The position numbers and the translations under genes are program-made. The notes under the pieces are model-generated. The model was not told where the DNA came from. It searched no databases and saw only the letters and a program-made list of their open reading frames with translations. A stretch of DNA of 64,000 nucleotides, from contig CAJTXM010000008.1 of NCBI GenBank assembly GCA_910583545.1, positions 1-64,000 of the forward strand. The letters run 5' to 3'. This stretch comes from an uncultured Christensenella sp. GTDB lineage: Bacteria > Bacillota > Clostridia > Christensenellales > Borkfalkiaceae. Positions 14,557 through 24,024 of the stretch are shown here, in pieces (the first letter of the stretch is position 1; the number at the start of each line of letters is the position of its first letter).

Positions 14557-17220
14557 ATGAAAAAGTTTACAAAAAAATTTAGTATTCTTATTGCACTGAT
14601 GTTATATTTCTTTGTGGTAGTTTCTGGTTTGCCTGAAATATTAATCGGGCACGCATCGGATTTGGAAGTAAAAGAAAGCAATACGGTTGAAAACGAAGTT
14701 GCGATTTCTTTAGACGAGTCAAATTATAAATATACTGAACCAGAGCGTGCAAATTTTTATATTGAAGCAATAGAAGGAAATGCAGTGCTTGAAAATGATA
14801 ACATATGTTTAACATTTAATGAAACAGAAGTTATAATACCTTGTTTTGATTTTTATAGATTGCTTGATACTCAAAATGAAGTTATGTTTTATCAAGCAGA
14901 CGTGGCAAAAGATATAAGCATAAACGAGTCTTATGCGTACATAGCTGCAATGCCGAACAGATACGGTATTTATGAGTTGTTTGTGCATTATGGAGTAGAA
15001 GAAAATCGGACTTTATATATGATAAAGGCAGAAATGACTGAAGAAATGTTCGATTTCATTGATGCTAAAGCTAACGATTTGCATATAGGCGATGACGAAG
15101 TTTCACAAAGATTAAAAGCGTCAAGCAAGGCTCATATGCAAGGCGAGCATAAAATTCAATCAACAATTTCTAATCAAGCGGGGTCAAATGCTTTAAAATC
15201 AATTAACGAGCATACTTATGATAATTACACTGATTCAAATGAATTAATATATGCTTATGCAAAACAAGATATGCTGACGCCTAATAAGACGTCCGAGGGG
15301 TACACTACAGATGATTCTATAGTACGAATTATACCGAAAGAGTTATTTAGTATCGTCGGCGAACATTTTTATATAGGGAAAGAATATGGTTTTTTTATAA
15401 AAGTCACTAATGAAATGGCATTTCAAGTAAGTTATCTTGCAGATATTTTGGTCTTTGATATACTTCACGAAACGCCATCCATCCCTCAAAATTATACAGG
15501 AACTTGTAAAATTATTCCGCTTTTCAATTGGCGATATCAGGTAAGGGAAAATTCATATAGTGATTGGTATGGTTATGATCCTTCCTTATCGCAGATAGTA
15601 ACGAATGGACTTGATTATAATCAAGCGGAACTGTTTCTTGATGATATAGGAATTAAAATTTCTATTGAGAATCCCGATGCTTTGAATCCGGACGACAATA
15701 ATTATAATCCTATAGAAGATGACGGTGCTTTCATTATACAAACACGAGTTAATGCTCAAGGAGTTGGACTGAAAAAAAAGAAAGGAAGTTTTTTGGCGGA
15801 CACTGCTATATGTGCGTTTGGATTTGTTCCTTATGCCGGTGCGGCTTTAAATATTTATTCATACATTGAAAATTTAAATGAAGGTTTTGGAAACGGAGGA
15901 TATTTATATTCTCGTTCTACAACTTTCTCAGATAATGAAGCAAATATAGAAACTTATGAAACAAATAATACCGATCAGATAAATCAAAGAGGACACCTTA
16001 TTAAATCTAAAGCTGTAACTATCAAATCTGATGCAGATGCTCCGCGCCTTATAAATGTCGGAGGATATGCGGAGATTAAATACGTTGTCGCAAGACGAAG
16101 CGGTTCTGATTATTCAAAAATACGCATTATTACGTCTGTATCGGCAAATGTTATTGAAGATGACACACGAAGCTGGCTTTTTGGCTGGATAGAAGAAGGA
16201 AAAATATTAAATTATGGAAGAGCCACAGGGACATATGAAACAACGGAATACAAGAGATTAGGAGATATTTCTGTGAACGGCGGCACAACGGTTTCCGTTC
16301 CTGCAAGTAAAGGCTATCAAATGATTAAGTTTGTGCCTAAAATCGGGGGCGAGTACAGACTTGAAACTATAAGTAACGTCGGTGATCCGCATTTTTCCAT
16401 AAGAAATGCTACAAAAAATACCGATACGGTAAATGCCACAGATGATATTGACGGTGCTAATAATAGGAATGCAAGATTGATTATCGACTTAATTGCGGGT
16501 GATACTTATTATATAACAACAAAGAGTTTTAATAGCAATTATGGTTATAATTTAAGGATAGGTTACAATCCGATTTCAATAGATTTATTGCAGAAAGATG
16601 ATGCTTATAATATGATAATATCGGATAATTCTTTTGAAATGGCTGAATTTATTCCTAAGACCTCGGGATACTATGATTTTTTTACCGACGAACGATCATT
16701 AGGTGATCCCCTAATTCATCTTTTTAATGAAAGCGGAGTTTTAATAGGTACTGACGACGACGGGCTGGGGAAAGATCATAATTCATTGATAAGAGCATAT
16801 CTTATAGCAGGTAATTCTTATTATTTGGCAGGACAAGGGTATAAGGGGACAGCGTCTAAATATGTTGTTTATGTGGTTCCTTCAATAACTGAAAGAGTTC
16901 AAATTGAATTAAATACAACTAAAGCAGTAAGTGTATCGAAACTGACATATATGTATGAATTTGTTGCGCCTTACTCTGATGTTTATGATTTTTATACTTA
17001 TAATAATACAGAAGGTACTCCTTATTTAGAATTGTATGATTCTAATCGTATGCTGATTGATTTTGATTTTTGTTATAACGAAAATGACGATAAAAATGCA
17101 ATAATAACAGCAAGTTTAAAAGCTGGTGAAAAATACTACATACATTTGACAAGCTTTAATGCAACTCCTGCTACATACAAATTTAATATTAGATTATCTC
17201 TAAGTAAAAGCAGCGATTGA
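14557..17220 (+). CDS. Large secreted protein with tandem PPC-like beta-sandwich domains
   Basis: An 887-aa exported protein. A Lys-rich N-terminus is followed by a hydrophobic signal (about residues 10-33) ending in an Ala-Ser-type cleavage region. The N-terminal ~550 residues match no family that I can name. The C-terminal third holds about three tandem repeats (near residues 580-665, 680-770 and 785-880), each with the pattern F.P..G.Y.F.T...GDP...L.N..G..I..DDD....N..I...L.AG..YY, as in bacterial pre-peptidase C-terminal (PPC) domains, which are secreted carbohydrate- or protein-binding modules. I see no protease or glycosidase active site and no LPXTG anchor. It is AT-rich compared with the flanks, and the promoter is shared with the upstream lipoprotein genes, suggesting an acquired surface/secretion block. 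Confidence 0.75.
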   Translation: MKKFTKKFSILIALMLYFFVVVSGLPEILIGHASDLEVKESNTVENEVAISLDESNYKYTEPERANFYIEAIEGNAVLENDNICLTFNETEVIIPCFDFYRLLDTQNEVMFYQADVAKDISINESYAYIAAMPNRYGIYELFVHYGVEENRTLYMIKAEMTEEMFDFIDAKANDLHIGDDEVSQRLKASSKAHMQGEHKIQSTISNQAGSNALKSINEHTYDNYTDSNELIYAYAKQDMLTPNKTSEGYTTDDSIVRIIPKELFSIVGEHFYIGKEYGFFIKVTNEMAFQVSYLADILVFDILHETPSIPQNYTGTCKIIPLFNWRYQVRENSYSDWYGYDPSLSQIVTNGLDYNQAELFLDDIGIKISIENPDALNPDDNNYNPIEDDGAFIIQTRVNAQGVGLKKKKGSFLADTAICAFGFVPYAGAALNIYSYIENLNEGFGNGGYLYSRSTTFSDNEANIETYETNNTDQINQRGHLIKSKAVTIKSDADAPRLINVGGYAEIKYVVARRSGSDYSKIRIITSVSANVIEDDTRSWLFGWIEEGKILNYGRATGTYETTEYKRLGDISVNGGTTVSVPASKGYQMIKFVPKIGGEYRLETISNVGDPHFSIRNATKNTDTVNATDDIDGANNRNARLIIDLIAGDTYYITTKSFNSNYGYNLRIGYNPISIDLLQKDDAYNMIISDNSFEMAEFIPKTSGYYDFFTDERSLGDPLIHLFNESGVLIGTDDDGLGKDHNSLIRAYLIAGNSYYLAGQGYKGTASKYVVYVVPSITERVQIELNTTKAVSVSKLTYMYEFVAPYSDVYDFYTYNNTEGTPYLELYDSNRMLIDFDFCYNENDDKNAIITASLKAGEKYYIHLTSFNATPATYKFNIRLSLSKSSD

Positions 17221-17348
17221 TTTTTTAACAACATTAGGATAATACTATTGAATAATATGTAATAGGTATAATAGAGATTTAAGAAAGCAAAATAATTTTA
17301 TAGTAGAACTTATGGTTAATTAAAATTATAAACTTAACAGGAGATACA

Positions 17349-17783
17349 ATGAAAAAAGATTCTAAAAAGTTGTTTTTTATTGCAATAATTGCGTTTATAA
17401 GCTTTTTAATTACCTTCGCCTATGTGTTTTACTTATACGGGGCTTACGGTGAAATAGGCGAATTGATTTTTGAATTTATTTTCCCGATTTATTATTTTGT
17501 CCTGACTATAGTTGCGTTGGTTATGATGCACGGAGTAATCATTACAAAACGGCCTTATATAGTTATGTCGATTTTGAGTATCGGATTAATGTTAGTAATG
17601 TGGATTATTTATATTTGCGTAACTGTAACTCAAAAAAACAGCGCTATGCTTTCTGGTGATATTTTGTGGTTTCCTATAGTTTTGACCGTTCTGTCGTTGA
17701 TAATGTCATTATGCTACATAAGTTTGATAATAGATATTGTTAAAGTGGATAAAAAGATAAAAAAAGAGCAAAGCGATAAATAA
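17349..17783 (+). CDS. Four-span integral membrane protein of unknown function
   Basis: A 144-aa protein with four hydrophobic segments at about residues 9-30, 41-63, 72-93 and 106-129, a short Lys-rich N-terminus and a Lys-rich cytoplasmic tail. AGGAGATACA lies just before the ATG. It shares the AT-rich composition of the preceding accessory genes and ends just before the convergent dapB gene. No family recognised. Confidence 0.65.
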   Translation: MKKDSKKLFFIAIIAFISFLITFAYVFYLYGAYGEIGELIFEFIFPIYYFVLTIVALVMMHGVIITKRPYIVMSILSIGLMLVMWIIYICVTVTQKNSAMLSGDILWFPIVLTVLSLIMSLCYISLIIDIVKVDKKIKKEQSDK

Positions 17784-17791
17784 CAAAATTT

Positions 17792-17815
17792 GGGGCGACG
17801 GTAAACCGTCGCCCC
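17792..17815. terminator. GC-rich hairpin between convergent genes
   Basis: GGGGCGACGG (17792-17801) pairs perfectly with CCGTCGCCCC (17806-17815) around a four-base loop. T-runs are weak on both sides (TTAG right, AAATTT left), but its position between the convergent membrane-protein gene and dapB suggests shared termination. Confidence 0.6.
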
Positions 17816-17822
17816 TTAGCGT

Positions 17823-18560
17823 TTAAATCATATCTTCCATATCGTACATACCGGCGGGCTTGCCTTTCAGAAAGCAGGCGGCTTTTATAGCGCCTGCGGC
17901 AAAGACCGCCTTAGAGCGCGCCGAGTGCGAAAGAGTTATAATTTCGTCCTCGCCTGCGAAAATGACTTCGTGTTCGCCGACTATCGTTCCGCCTCTCACG
18001 GAGTGCAGTCCGATTTCTCTTCCGCGTTTTCCCTGTCTGCCGTTTAAAAGCTGTTTTTTATCTTCAAACGCCGAATTTGCGCTTTCCGCGAGCATAAGCG
18101 CGGTGCCGCTCGGTGCGTCGGCTTTTTTGTTATGGTGCTTTTCGATAATCTCGATATCGAAGTTTTCGCCGAGCGTAAAAGCCGTTTCGCGTACGAGCTT
18201 TTTTAAAAGATTTACGCCCAAAGAAAAGTTTGCCGTTTTGAATATCGCGATTTCTTTCGAGGCGTTTTCAATCTCCCGAAGCTGTTTTTCACTGTAGCCC
18301 GTGGTCGCAAGCACGCAGGGGATTTTGTTTTTAACAGCGTAACCGAGCAGTCCGCCGAGCGCGTTCGTGGAGGAGAAGTCAATAATAACGTCGGGCTTTT
18401 CTCTTACCTCGTCAAACGAATTGTAAACGGGGATATCAGCGTTTTCGGGCGCGGACGCGTCAACTCCGCAGACGGCTTTCGCGTCCTTTTCGTTTTCAAG
18501 AAGGTTTAATACGGTTTTACCCATTTTGCCGCTTATTCCGCACAGTAAAATATTCGTCAT
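17823..18560 (-). CDS. dapB: 4-hydroxy-tetrahydrodipicolinate reductase
   Basis: DapB reduces the DapA product to tetrahydrodipicolinate with NAD(P)H, the second step of the diaminopimelate/lysine branch. Diaminopimelate feeds peptidoglycan, and dipicolinate (the spore core chelate) branches from the same intermediate. The 245-aa protein has the N-terminal dinucleotide motif GxxGKMG (residues 8-14) and the catalytic and substrate signature EKHHNKKADAPSGT at 140-153. It overlaps dapA by 4 bp (ATGA), so it is translationally coupled as the last gene of asd-dapA-dapB. Confidence 0.95.
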   Translation of the reverse strand: MTNILLCGISGKMGKTVLNLLENEKDAKAVCGVDASAPENADIPVYNSFDEVREKPDVIIDFSSTNALGGLLGYAVKNKIPCVLATTGYSEKQLREIENASKEIAIFKTANFSLGVNLLKKLVRETAFTLGENFDIEIIEKHHNKKADAPSGTALMLAESANSAFEDKKQLLNGRQGKRGREIGLHSVRGGTIVGEHEVIFAGEDEIITLSHSARSKAVFAAGAIKAACFLKGKPAGMYDMEDMI

Positions 18561-19438
18561 ATCAGTTTTACCTTTTTCATTTCTTCAATTAATAATTTTT
18601 TATGCGTATCCTCGATTTCCGTCAGAGGTGCGCGCGGCGCGCCTGCGCCGAAGCCCAGAAGAGTGCAAGCCGCCTTTACGGGAATGGGGTTGACTTCCGA
18701 AAACAATGCGGAAATAAGCGGTAAAAGCTTATCCTGTTTTTCGTTGGCTTCCTGTAAATTTCCTTTCTTTACCGCCGAATAAATTTCCTTGACCTTATCG
18801 GGCGCGATATTCGAAAGGACGGAGATAACACCTTCGCCGCCGACTGCGAGTATGGGCACGTTGAGTGCGTCCTCGCCCGAAAAGACGTCCGTCTTTCCTC
18901 TTACCCGTCGCATAATTTCGCAGACCTGCGCCATATTTCCGCTCGCCTCTTTTATGCCTGCAAGGTTTTTGATTTCCGCCAGCTTTTCCGCCGTTTCGGG
19001 CAGGATATTCACGCCCGTGCGCGACGGCACCGAATAGGCGATGACGGGCAGGGGGGAAGCTGAGCAAACCGCCTTGTAGTATTCGATAAGCCCTTTCTGC
19101 GTGCATTTGTTGTAATAGGGTGTAACCGCGAGCACGCCGTCCGCGCCGAGAGCGTGCGCTCTCTTTGTTGCGGAAACGGCTTTTTGCGTGTCGTTGCTTC
19201 CCGTGCCTGCAATTATTTTTATACGTCCGTCGGCTTTTTGGACTGCGTAGGATAAAATCTGACTTTTTTCATCTTCGGAGCAGGTCGAAGATTCGCCCGT
19301 GGTTCCGAGGATAACGAGCGCGTCGGCTCCGCCCTTTATCTGAAAATCAATCAGCTTTCCAAGCGCGACGAAGTCGACTTTGTTATCTTTAAAAGGCGTG
19401 ATAAGCGCGGTGATGACACCGCCGAAAATACCTGTCAT
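18557..19438 (-). CDS. dapA: 4-hydroxy-tetrahydrodipicolinate synthase
   Basis: DapA condenses pyruvate with aspartate semialdehyde, using a Schiff-base lysine in a TIM barrel. From ATG 19438 the protein is 293 aa, typical for the family. Visible landmarks are GTTGES at 45-50, YYN at 108-110, AYSVPSR with the catalytic Tyr at 135, and GIKEAS with the Schiff-base Lys at 163. I prefer 19438 to the upstream in-frame codon at 19489 because AGAGG precedes it at the right distance and the protein then begins at the conserved barrel strand. It is the middle gene of the asd-dapA-dapB operon. Confidence 0.95.
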   Translation of the reverse strand: MTGIFGGVITALITPFKDNKVDFVALGKLIDFQIKGGADALVILGTTGESSTCSEDEKSQILSYAVQKADGRIKIIAGTGSNDTQKAVSATKRAHALGADGVLAVTPYYNKCTQKGLIEYYKAVCSASPLPVIAYSVPSRTGVNILPETAEKLAEIKNLAGIKEASGNMAQVCEIMRRVRGKTDVFSGEDALNVPILAVGGEGVISVLSNIAPDKVKEIYSAVKKGNLQEANEKQDKLLPLISALFSEVNPIPVKAACTLLGFGAGAPRAPLTEIEDTHKKLLIEEMKKVKLI

Positions 19439-19454
19439 AAAAAAACCTCTTGAA

Positions 19455-20528
19455 TTATAAATATCCTTTTGCACAGAGAAGCTCGGCAAGCAGAACGGCT
19501 CCGCCTGCGGCTCCGCGCAGGGTGTTGTGCGAAAGACCTATGAATTTATAGTCGAAAATTTCGTCCGCTCTTAGCCTGCCTGCCGAAACAGCCATTCCGT
19601 TTTCGAGATTTCTGTCAAGCCTTGCCTGCGGACGGTCGTCCTCGGTGAAATAGTGTATGAACTGTTCGGGCGCGGAGGGAAGGCGAAGCTTCTGCGGCTC
19701 GCCGGAAAACTCTTTCCAAGCCTTTAAAATTTCCTCTTTGGACGGTTTTTTATCGAACGAAACGAAACATGCCGCCGTGTGTCCGTCCGATACGGGGACT
19801 CTCAGACACTGTGCCGTTATTTTTAAACCGTTGCAGGGGACGATTTTTCCGTCTTCGACTTTGCCGAAAATTTTCTTCGGTTCGTTCTGGCTCTTTTCCT
19901 CTTCACCGCCGATATACGGAATAATATTGTCGGTTATCTCGGACATAGTTTCAAAGGTTTTGCCTGCGCCCGAAATCGCCTGATAGGTCGTGACTGCCAC
20001 GCTCTTTATTCCGTATTTTTTCAAAGGATACAAAAGCGGAACGTACGATTGCAGGGAGCAGTTGCTCTTTACGGCGATAAAGCCTCTTTTCGTGCCTAAA
20101 CGCTTTCTCTGCGAAGCGATAACATCGAGATGCTCAGCGTTGATTTCGGGTATAATCATCGGCACGTCGGGGGTATCCCTGTGCGCGGAGTTGTTTGAAA
20201 CAACGGGGCATTCGGCTTTTGCGTACGCTTCTTCCAGAGCCTTTATTTCGTCCTTTTTCATATTGACTGCGCAGAAGCAGAAATCTGCCGACTGCGCGAT
20301 TTTACCGATGTCGGCTGCCGCGTCGAAAACTTTCATTTCCGCAAATTTTTCGGGCATAGGAGTTTGAAGATGCCACTTTCTTATCGCGTCTTTGTAATTT
20401 TTTCCTGCGGACGAAGATGAGGCGGCAAGCGCGCTTACTTCGAAATAGGGGTGGTTTTCAAGCAGGGTTAAAAATCTCTGCCCGACCATTCCCGTTGCGC
20501 CTATGACGGCAACTTTGTACTTTTTCAT
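19455..20528 (-). CDS. asd: Aspartate-semialdehyde dehydrogenase
   Basis: Asd reduces aspartyl phosphate to aspartate semialdehyde, the branch point to lysine, threonine and methionine. The 357-aa protein has GATGMVGQR at 10-18 for NADP binding and the active-site Cys157 in KSNCSLQ. The SNC-S form and overall sequence resemble the archaeal/fungal-type branch of Asd rather than the classical Gram-negative enzyme. A histidine-containing DGHTA motif and a C-terminal HNTLRGAAG segment are present. It is first in the operon with dapA and dapB, with a good promoter upstream, divergent from lgt. Confidence 0.94.
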   Translation of the reverse strand: MKKYKVAVIGATGMVGQRFLTLLENHPYFEVSALAASSSSAGKNYKDAIRKWHLQTPMPEKFAEMKVFDAAADIGKIAQSADFCFCAVNMKKDEIKALEEAYAKAECPVVSNNSAHRDTPDVPMIIPEINAEHLDVIASQRKRLGTKRGFIAVKSNCSLQSYVPLLYPLKKYGIKSVAVTTYQAISGAGKTFETMSEITDNIIPYIGGEEEKSQNEPKKIFGKVEDGKIVPCNGLKITAQCLRVPVSDGHTAACFVSFDKKPSKEEILKAWKEFSGEPQKLRLPSAPEQFIHYFTEDDRPQARLDRNLENGMAVSAGRLRADEIFDYKFIGLSHNTLRGAAGGAVLLAELLCAKGYL

Positions 20529-20573
20529 AAAATCTTCTCCCCGATGCGTTTTGCGCCTTGTGAAAGTTAATTC

Positions 20574-20602
20574 ATTTTATCATAACGGATAATTCAAGTA
20601 AA
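20574..20602 (-). promoter_or_regulatory. Promoter of the asd-dapA-dapB operon
   Basis: On the minus strand TTTACT (20602-20597), a 17-bp spacer and TAAAAT (20579-20574). It is divergent from the lgt promoter, with the two -35 boxes about 25 bp apart. Confidence 0.6.
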
Positions 20603-20627
20603 GCATTTTTATGTAATTTGAATTTTG

Positions 20628-20657
20628 TTGACTTATCCGTGCCTGCGGTGGTATAAT
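20628..20657 (+). promoter_or_regulatory. Promoter of lgt
   Basis: TTGACT (20628-20633), 18-bp spacer, TATAAT (20652-20657), followed by the strong AAAGGAGG ribosome binding site before the ATG at 20694. Confidence 0.7.
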
Positions 20658-20693
20658 AACTCTATATTATATGAAAATTTAAAGGAGGGGTTT

Positions 20694-21647
20694 ATGCATC
20701 CCGATCCTCTGTTTACGGTATTCGGACAAGGCGTATATCTTTACGGCATTTGCTTTGCGCTCGGCGTTATCGCCTGTTTTGCGTTTCTTATCTTTACGAT
20801 GTGGTATAAAAATTTCAGCGAAACTTCGTCAAGCGCAATTTTATTTATAGGAATTTTTGCGACTGCGTTCGGCGCGCTGTCGGGTATGGTTGTACAGGGC
20901 ATTTACGACGTTATCGACGGAAAAGATTTCAGCCTCAGCGGTATGACGTTTATCGGCGGACTTATCGGCGGAGTCGTAAGCTTTCTCGCGGTGTGGAATC
21001 TGTATATGTTCGTCATCCGTCCGCGCACAAAAATAAATTGGCTCAACGGCGCTATGAACGCGACGCTCTGCGACGCGCTTCCGTTTATACCCATAGGTAT
21101 CGCCATAGCCCACGCGCTGGGCAGGTTCGGCTGTTTTTGGGCCGGTTGCTGTTACGGCAAACCGGCGGAATGGGGCATAGCCTGCGCGCACGGTTACAAC
21201 GGCGATCTGAAAATGAATATGGACGGAGTGAAAGTCATTCCCACCCAGCTTTTCGAAATGTCGTTTTTAATCGTGCTTGCTGCGGTAATGGCGTTTTTGT
21301 ATTTCAGATATAAATTCAATTATAACTTTGCTGTTTATTCTGTTGCCTACGGAATTTTCCGCTTCACGATAGAATTCTTCCGCGCCGATTACAGAGGCAA
21401 GTTCATAGGCTCGGTTACGCCCTCGCAGTTCTGGGGCATTGTGATGGTGTTAATAGGCGTTGCGTACGTCTTTGCACAGTATTATCTTTTCTCTAAGTTT
21501 ATGAAAAATCCCGAAAGCCGAAAGCTTTTTGCAAAGACAACCGCGGCTGAAACTTCCGCGGAGGGAAGCGAAGACGTGGAAGAAATCGGGTCTGACTACG
21601 ACGTCGAACAGGTTAAAAAAGAAACAGACAAAAAGGAAAACGAATAA
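20694..21647 (+). CDS. lgt: Prolipoprotein diacylglyceryl transferase
   Basis: Lgt attaches diacylglycerol to the lipobox Cys of prolipoproteins at the membrane, the step needed by the lipoproteins at 13089, 13814 and 46572. From ATG 20694 (after AAAGGAGGGG) it is 317 aa with about seven membrane segments. The family signature HALGRFGCFWAGCCYG is at 140-155, and the FRFTIEFFRADYRG segment of the C-terminal half is conserved. The last ~50 residues are a hydrophilic, Glu/Lys-rich tail longer than in many homologues. The upstream in-frame codon at 20625 would lie before the promoter and is rejected. Confidence 0.95.
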   Translation: MHPDPLFTVFGQGVYLYGICFALGVIACFAFLIFTMWYKNFSETSSSAILFIGIFATAFGALSGMVVQGIYDVIDGKDFSLSGMTFIGGLIGGVVSFLAVWNLYMFVIRPRTKINWLNGAMNATLCDALPFIPIGIAIAHALGRFGCFWAGCCYGKPAEWGIACAHGYNGDLKMNMDGVKVIPTQLFEMSFLIVLAAVMAFLYFRYKFNYNFAVYSVAYGIFRFTIEFFRADYRGKFIGSVTPSQFWGIVMVLIGVAYVFAQYYLFSKFMKNPESRKLFAKTTAAETSAEGSEDVEEIGSDYDVEQVKKETDKKENE

Positions 21648-21723
21648 AAAAACCTGCAAAAAAGCAGGGCTTTCGTTTCGGCAGCCGACGCTTGCCTGCT
21701 GACAAAAAAGAGTATTATAATAA

Positions 21724-21757
21724 AATACGGAAAGCGGTTTTGCCTTCCGTATTTTTT
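21724..21757 (+). terminator. Intrinsic terminator after lgt
   Basis: AATACGGAA (21724-21732) pairs with TTCCGTATT (21745-21753), with an extra inner GC pair, and is followed by a T-run. The 324 bp between lgt and the next gene also hold a short CCTGC/GCAGG hairpin at about 21652-21668 and the promoter at 21832. Confidence 0.8.
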
Positions 21758-21831
21758 AATCGGAAACGTTTGCGACGTCTTCGGAGAACGGCACGGACAC
21801 ATTTCACGGGCGAGAATTAAGACGATATTTG

Positions 21832-21860
21832 TTGACAAAGCGTAAGTTATGTAGTAATAT
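21832..21860 (+). promoter_or_regulatory. Promoter of the REC-HD-GYP-GGDEF gene
   Basis: TTGACA (21832-21837), 17-bp spacer, TAATAT (21855-21860). The predicted leader of about 105 nt before the ATG at 21972 is long. I looked for c-di-GMP riboswitch signatures there and did not find them. Confidence 0.6.
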
Positions 21861-21971
21861 AATCAAGAATACGATACTGCCGTACTGTGTGCTTCCGGCG
21901 TATGCGGAATAATTTTTCCGAAGGTTTCAGCCGACGGCGATATTTCGGAAAATCTTGCAGGAATCTGAGTA

Positions 21972-24020
21972 ATGAACGCAAAAAAGAAAATTCTTATAGT
22001 AGACGATTCGGAAATGAACCGCGCTCTTTTAGAGGATATGCTTTCCGATGATTACGAAATTCTGGAAGCCGAAAACGGGCTTGTCGCGTCGCAGATATTA
22101 CAGGAAAACGAAATGGATATCTGCCTCGTGCTTCTGGATATCGTAATGCCGGTGATGGACGGCTTTGCTCTTTTGGAGCTGATGAACAGGAAGGGCTGGA
22201 TAAAGAATATCCCCGTCATTATGATTTCGGCGGAGACGGCTTCCACTTATATGGACAGGGCTTACGGGCTGGGAGCAGTCGACTACGTTTCGCGCCCGTT
22301 TGACGAGCGTACCGTCCGCCACCGTGTTGACAGCAACGTAATTCTTGCCGAAAAACAGCGCGATCTGTCGGCGCGGCTCGCCGCTCAGATTTACGCCAAG
22401 GAAAAAGACAACCGTCTGATGATAGAAATTCTGTCGCACATAGTCGAGTTCCGTAACGGCGAGAGCGGTCTGCACGTCATACACGTTCACGCAATCACCG
22501 AATTTCTTTTAAATCAGCTTTCAAAGCGGACGAGAAAGTATAATCTTAACCATAAGCTGATTTCGCTTATAAGCAACGCGTCTGCGCTTCACGACGTAGG
22601 AAAAATAGTAATTCCGTCCGAAATTCTGAACAAGCCGGGGAAGTTCACCGACGAAGAGTTCGAAATAATGAAGTCGCACACCTTAGAGGGCGCGAAGATG
22701 CTGAAAGATATTCCTTTCAGAAGCGACGAACCGCTTATAAAGATCAGCTATGAAATATGCCGCTGGCACCACGAAAGGTACGACGGCAGAGGCTATCCCG
22801 ACGGATTGAAGGGCGAAGAAATTCCCATTTCCGCACAGGTCGTCGCGCTTGCCGACGTCTACGACGCGTTGACGTCGCGCCGCGTCTACAAGCCGGCGTT
22901 TCCGCACAAGCAGGCTATCGATATGATAATCAACGGCGCGTGCGGTGCGTTCAATCCGCTTCTTTCAGACGTTTTAAGGGAGTGCGGAGACGAGCTGTAT
23001 CTGAAATTGCAGGAAACTTCGCAGGGCGATTCGTCGGCCGCGGAGATAGACAGTACGCTTGCGCGCACGCTGAAAACAGAGGGAACGGAAGCTTCCGACA
23101 GGACTGTTAAACTTCTCGAACACGAGAGAACGAAGTTCAAGATACTTTCCGAGCTTTCGCGCGAAATCATTTTCGAATACAACGCCGAACCCGAAATGAT
23201 AACTCTTTCGGAGTGGGGCGCCGATTACCTCGGAATGCCTGTTAAAATTTTCAATCTCGAAGAGAGTTCGTTTGCTACGAAAGTCTTCGCGAAGGGCGAT
23301 TTTTCCGCCCTTCTTCAAAAGCTTAAAACGGCTTCTCCCGAAAATTCGAGTATTATAGAAAAATACAGGCTTGACATCAAGGGCGTAAATACCTGGTGCA
23401 AGGTTTACGCAAGGACGATATTCAGCGACGCCGAACCGCCCGTTCTCGAAGGTGCGATAGTCAAGATAGTCGACGTCAACGACGAAATCAGCGAGATCAA
23501 GTCGCTCGAACACGAAGTCGAAAAAGATTACGCTACGGGACTTTTGAACCGCAAGGCGGCAAAGGAGCGCATAGATTCTGCGCTTTCGGATATAGGAAAC
23601 AGAAAATTCGCGCTTGTATTCTTCGATCTGGATAACCTTAAAGAGGCGAACGACAACCGCGGTCATCTGTTCGGGGACGAGCTTTTGAAGCACATTGCCG
23701 AGGTGACTAAGCAGAATACGCGCACGGAAGACGTCGTTGCGAGAATCGGCGGAGACGAATTTATCATATTTATGGAATATACGGCTTTGCCCGAAGAACA
23801 GGTAAAAAGAATTTTCAGCCGTATTACGCAGAAGTTCGGCGATTTTAACGTCAGCGTAAGTATGGGCGTTGCCTGTGCGGACGGCGAGGTCACCGATTAC
23901 AAAGAGCTGTTCGAAAAGGCGGAAAAAGCCGCCTATTCGGTCAAGAACGATAAAAAGAACGCTTACCGCTTCTATGACGGCTCAATGGCGAACGTTTTAA
24001 AAAACAGAGGTGTACGTTAA
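21972..24020 (+). CDS. Response regulator with HD-GYP and GGDEF output domains (c-di-GMP turnover)
   Basis: A 682-aa signalling protein with three modules. The receiver domain (1-125) has acidic pocket D11-D12 and phosphoacceptor D56 in LLDIVMP. The HD-GYP phosphodiesterase (about 145-345) has HD at 207-208 and HHERYDGRGYPDG at 266-278. After a PAS-like linker comes a GGDEF diguanylate cyclase (about 510-675) with an intact GGDEF near residue 593 and an upstream RTED matching the RxxD inhibitory I-site at the canonical five-residue spacing. Both catalytic activities therefore look possible, so phosphorylation probably decides between c-di-GMP synthesis and breakdown. The Hpt gene starts 5 bp downstream. 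Confidence 0.92.
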   Translation: MNAKKKILIVDDSEMNRALLEDMLSDDYEILEAENGLVASQILQENEMDICLVLLDIVMPVMDGFALLELMNRKGWIKNIPVIMISAETASTYMDRAYGLGAVDYVSRPFDERTVRHRVDSNVILAEKQRDLSARLAAQIYAKEKDNRLMIEILSHIVEFRNGESGLHVIHVHAITEFLLNQLSKRTRKYNLNHKLISLISNASALHDVGKIVIPSEILNKPGKFTDEEFEIMKSHTLEGAKMLKDIPFRSDEPLIKISYEICRWHHERYDGRGYPDGLKGEEIPISAQVVALADVYDALTSRRVYKPAFPHKQAIDMIINGACGAFNPLLSDVLRECGDELYLKLQETSQGDSSAAEIDSTLARTLKTEGTEASDRTVKLLEHERTKFKILSELSREIIFEYNAEPEMITLSEWGADYLGMPVKIFNLEESSFATKVFAKGDFSALLQKLKTASPENSSIIEKYRLDIKGVNTWCKVYARTIFSDAEPPVLEGAIVKIVDVNDEISEIKSLEHEVEKDYATGLLNRKAAKERIDSALSDIGNRKFALVFFDLDNLKEANDNRGHLFGDELLKHIAEVTKQNTRTEDVVARIGGDEFIIFMEYTALPEEQVKRIFSRITQKFGDFNVSVSMGVACADGEVTDYKELFEKAEKAAYSVKNDKKNAYRFYDGSMANVLKNRGVR

Positions 24021-24024
24021 GTAT

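Noticed and set aside
21867..21971. c-di-GMP riboswitch in the leader of the REC-HD-GYP-GGDEF gene
   Set aside because: None of the conserved GEMM segments that I know are visible.
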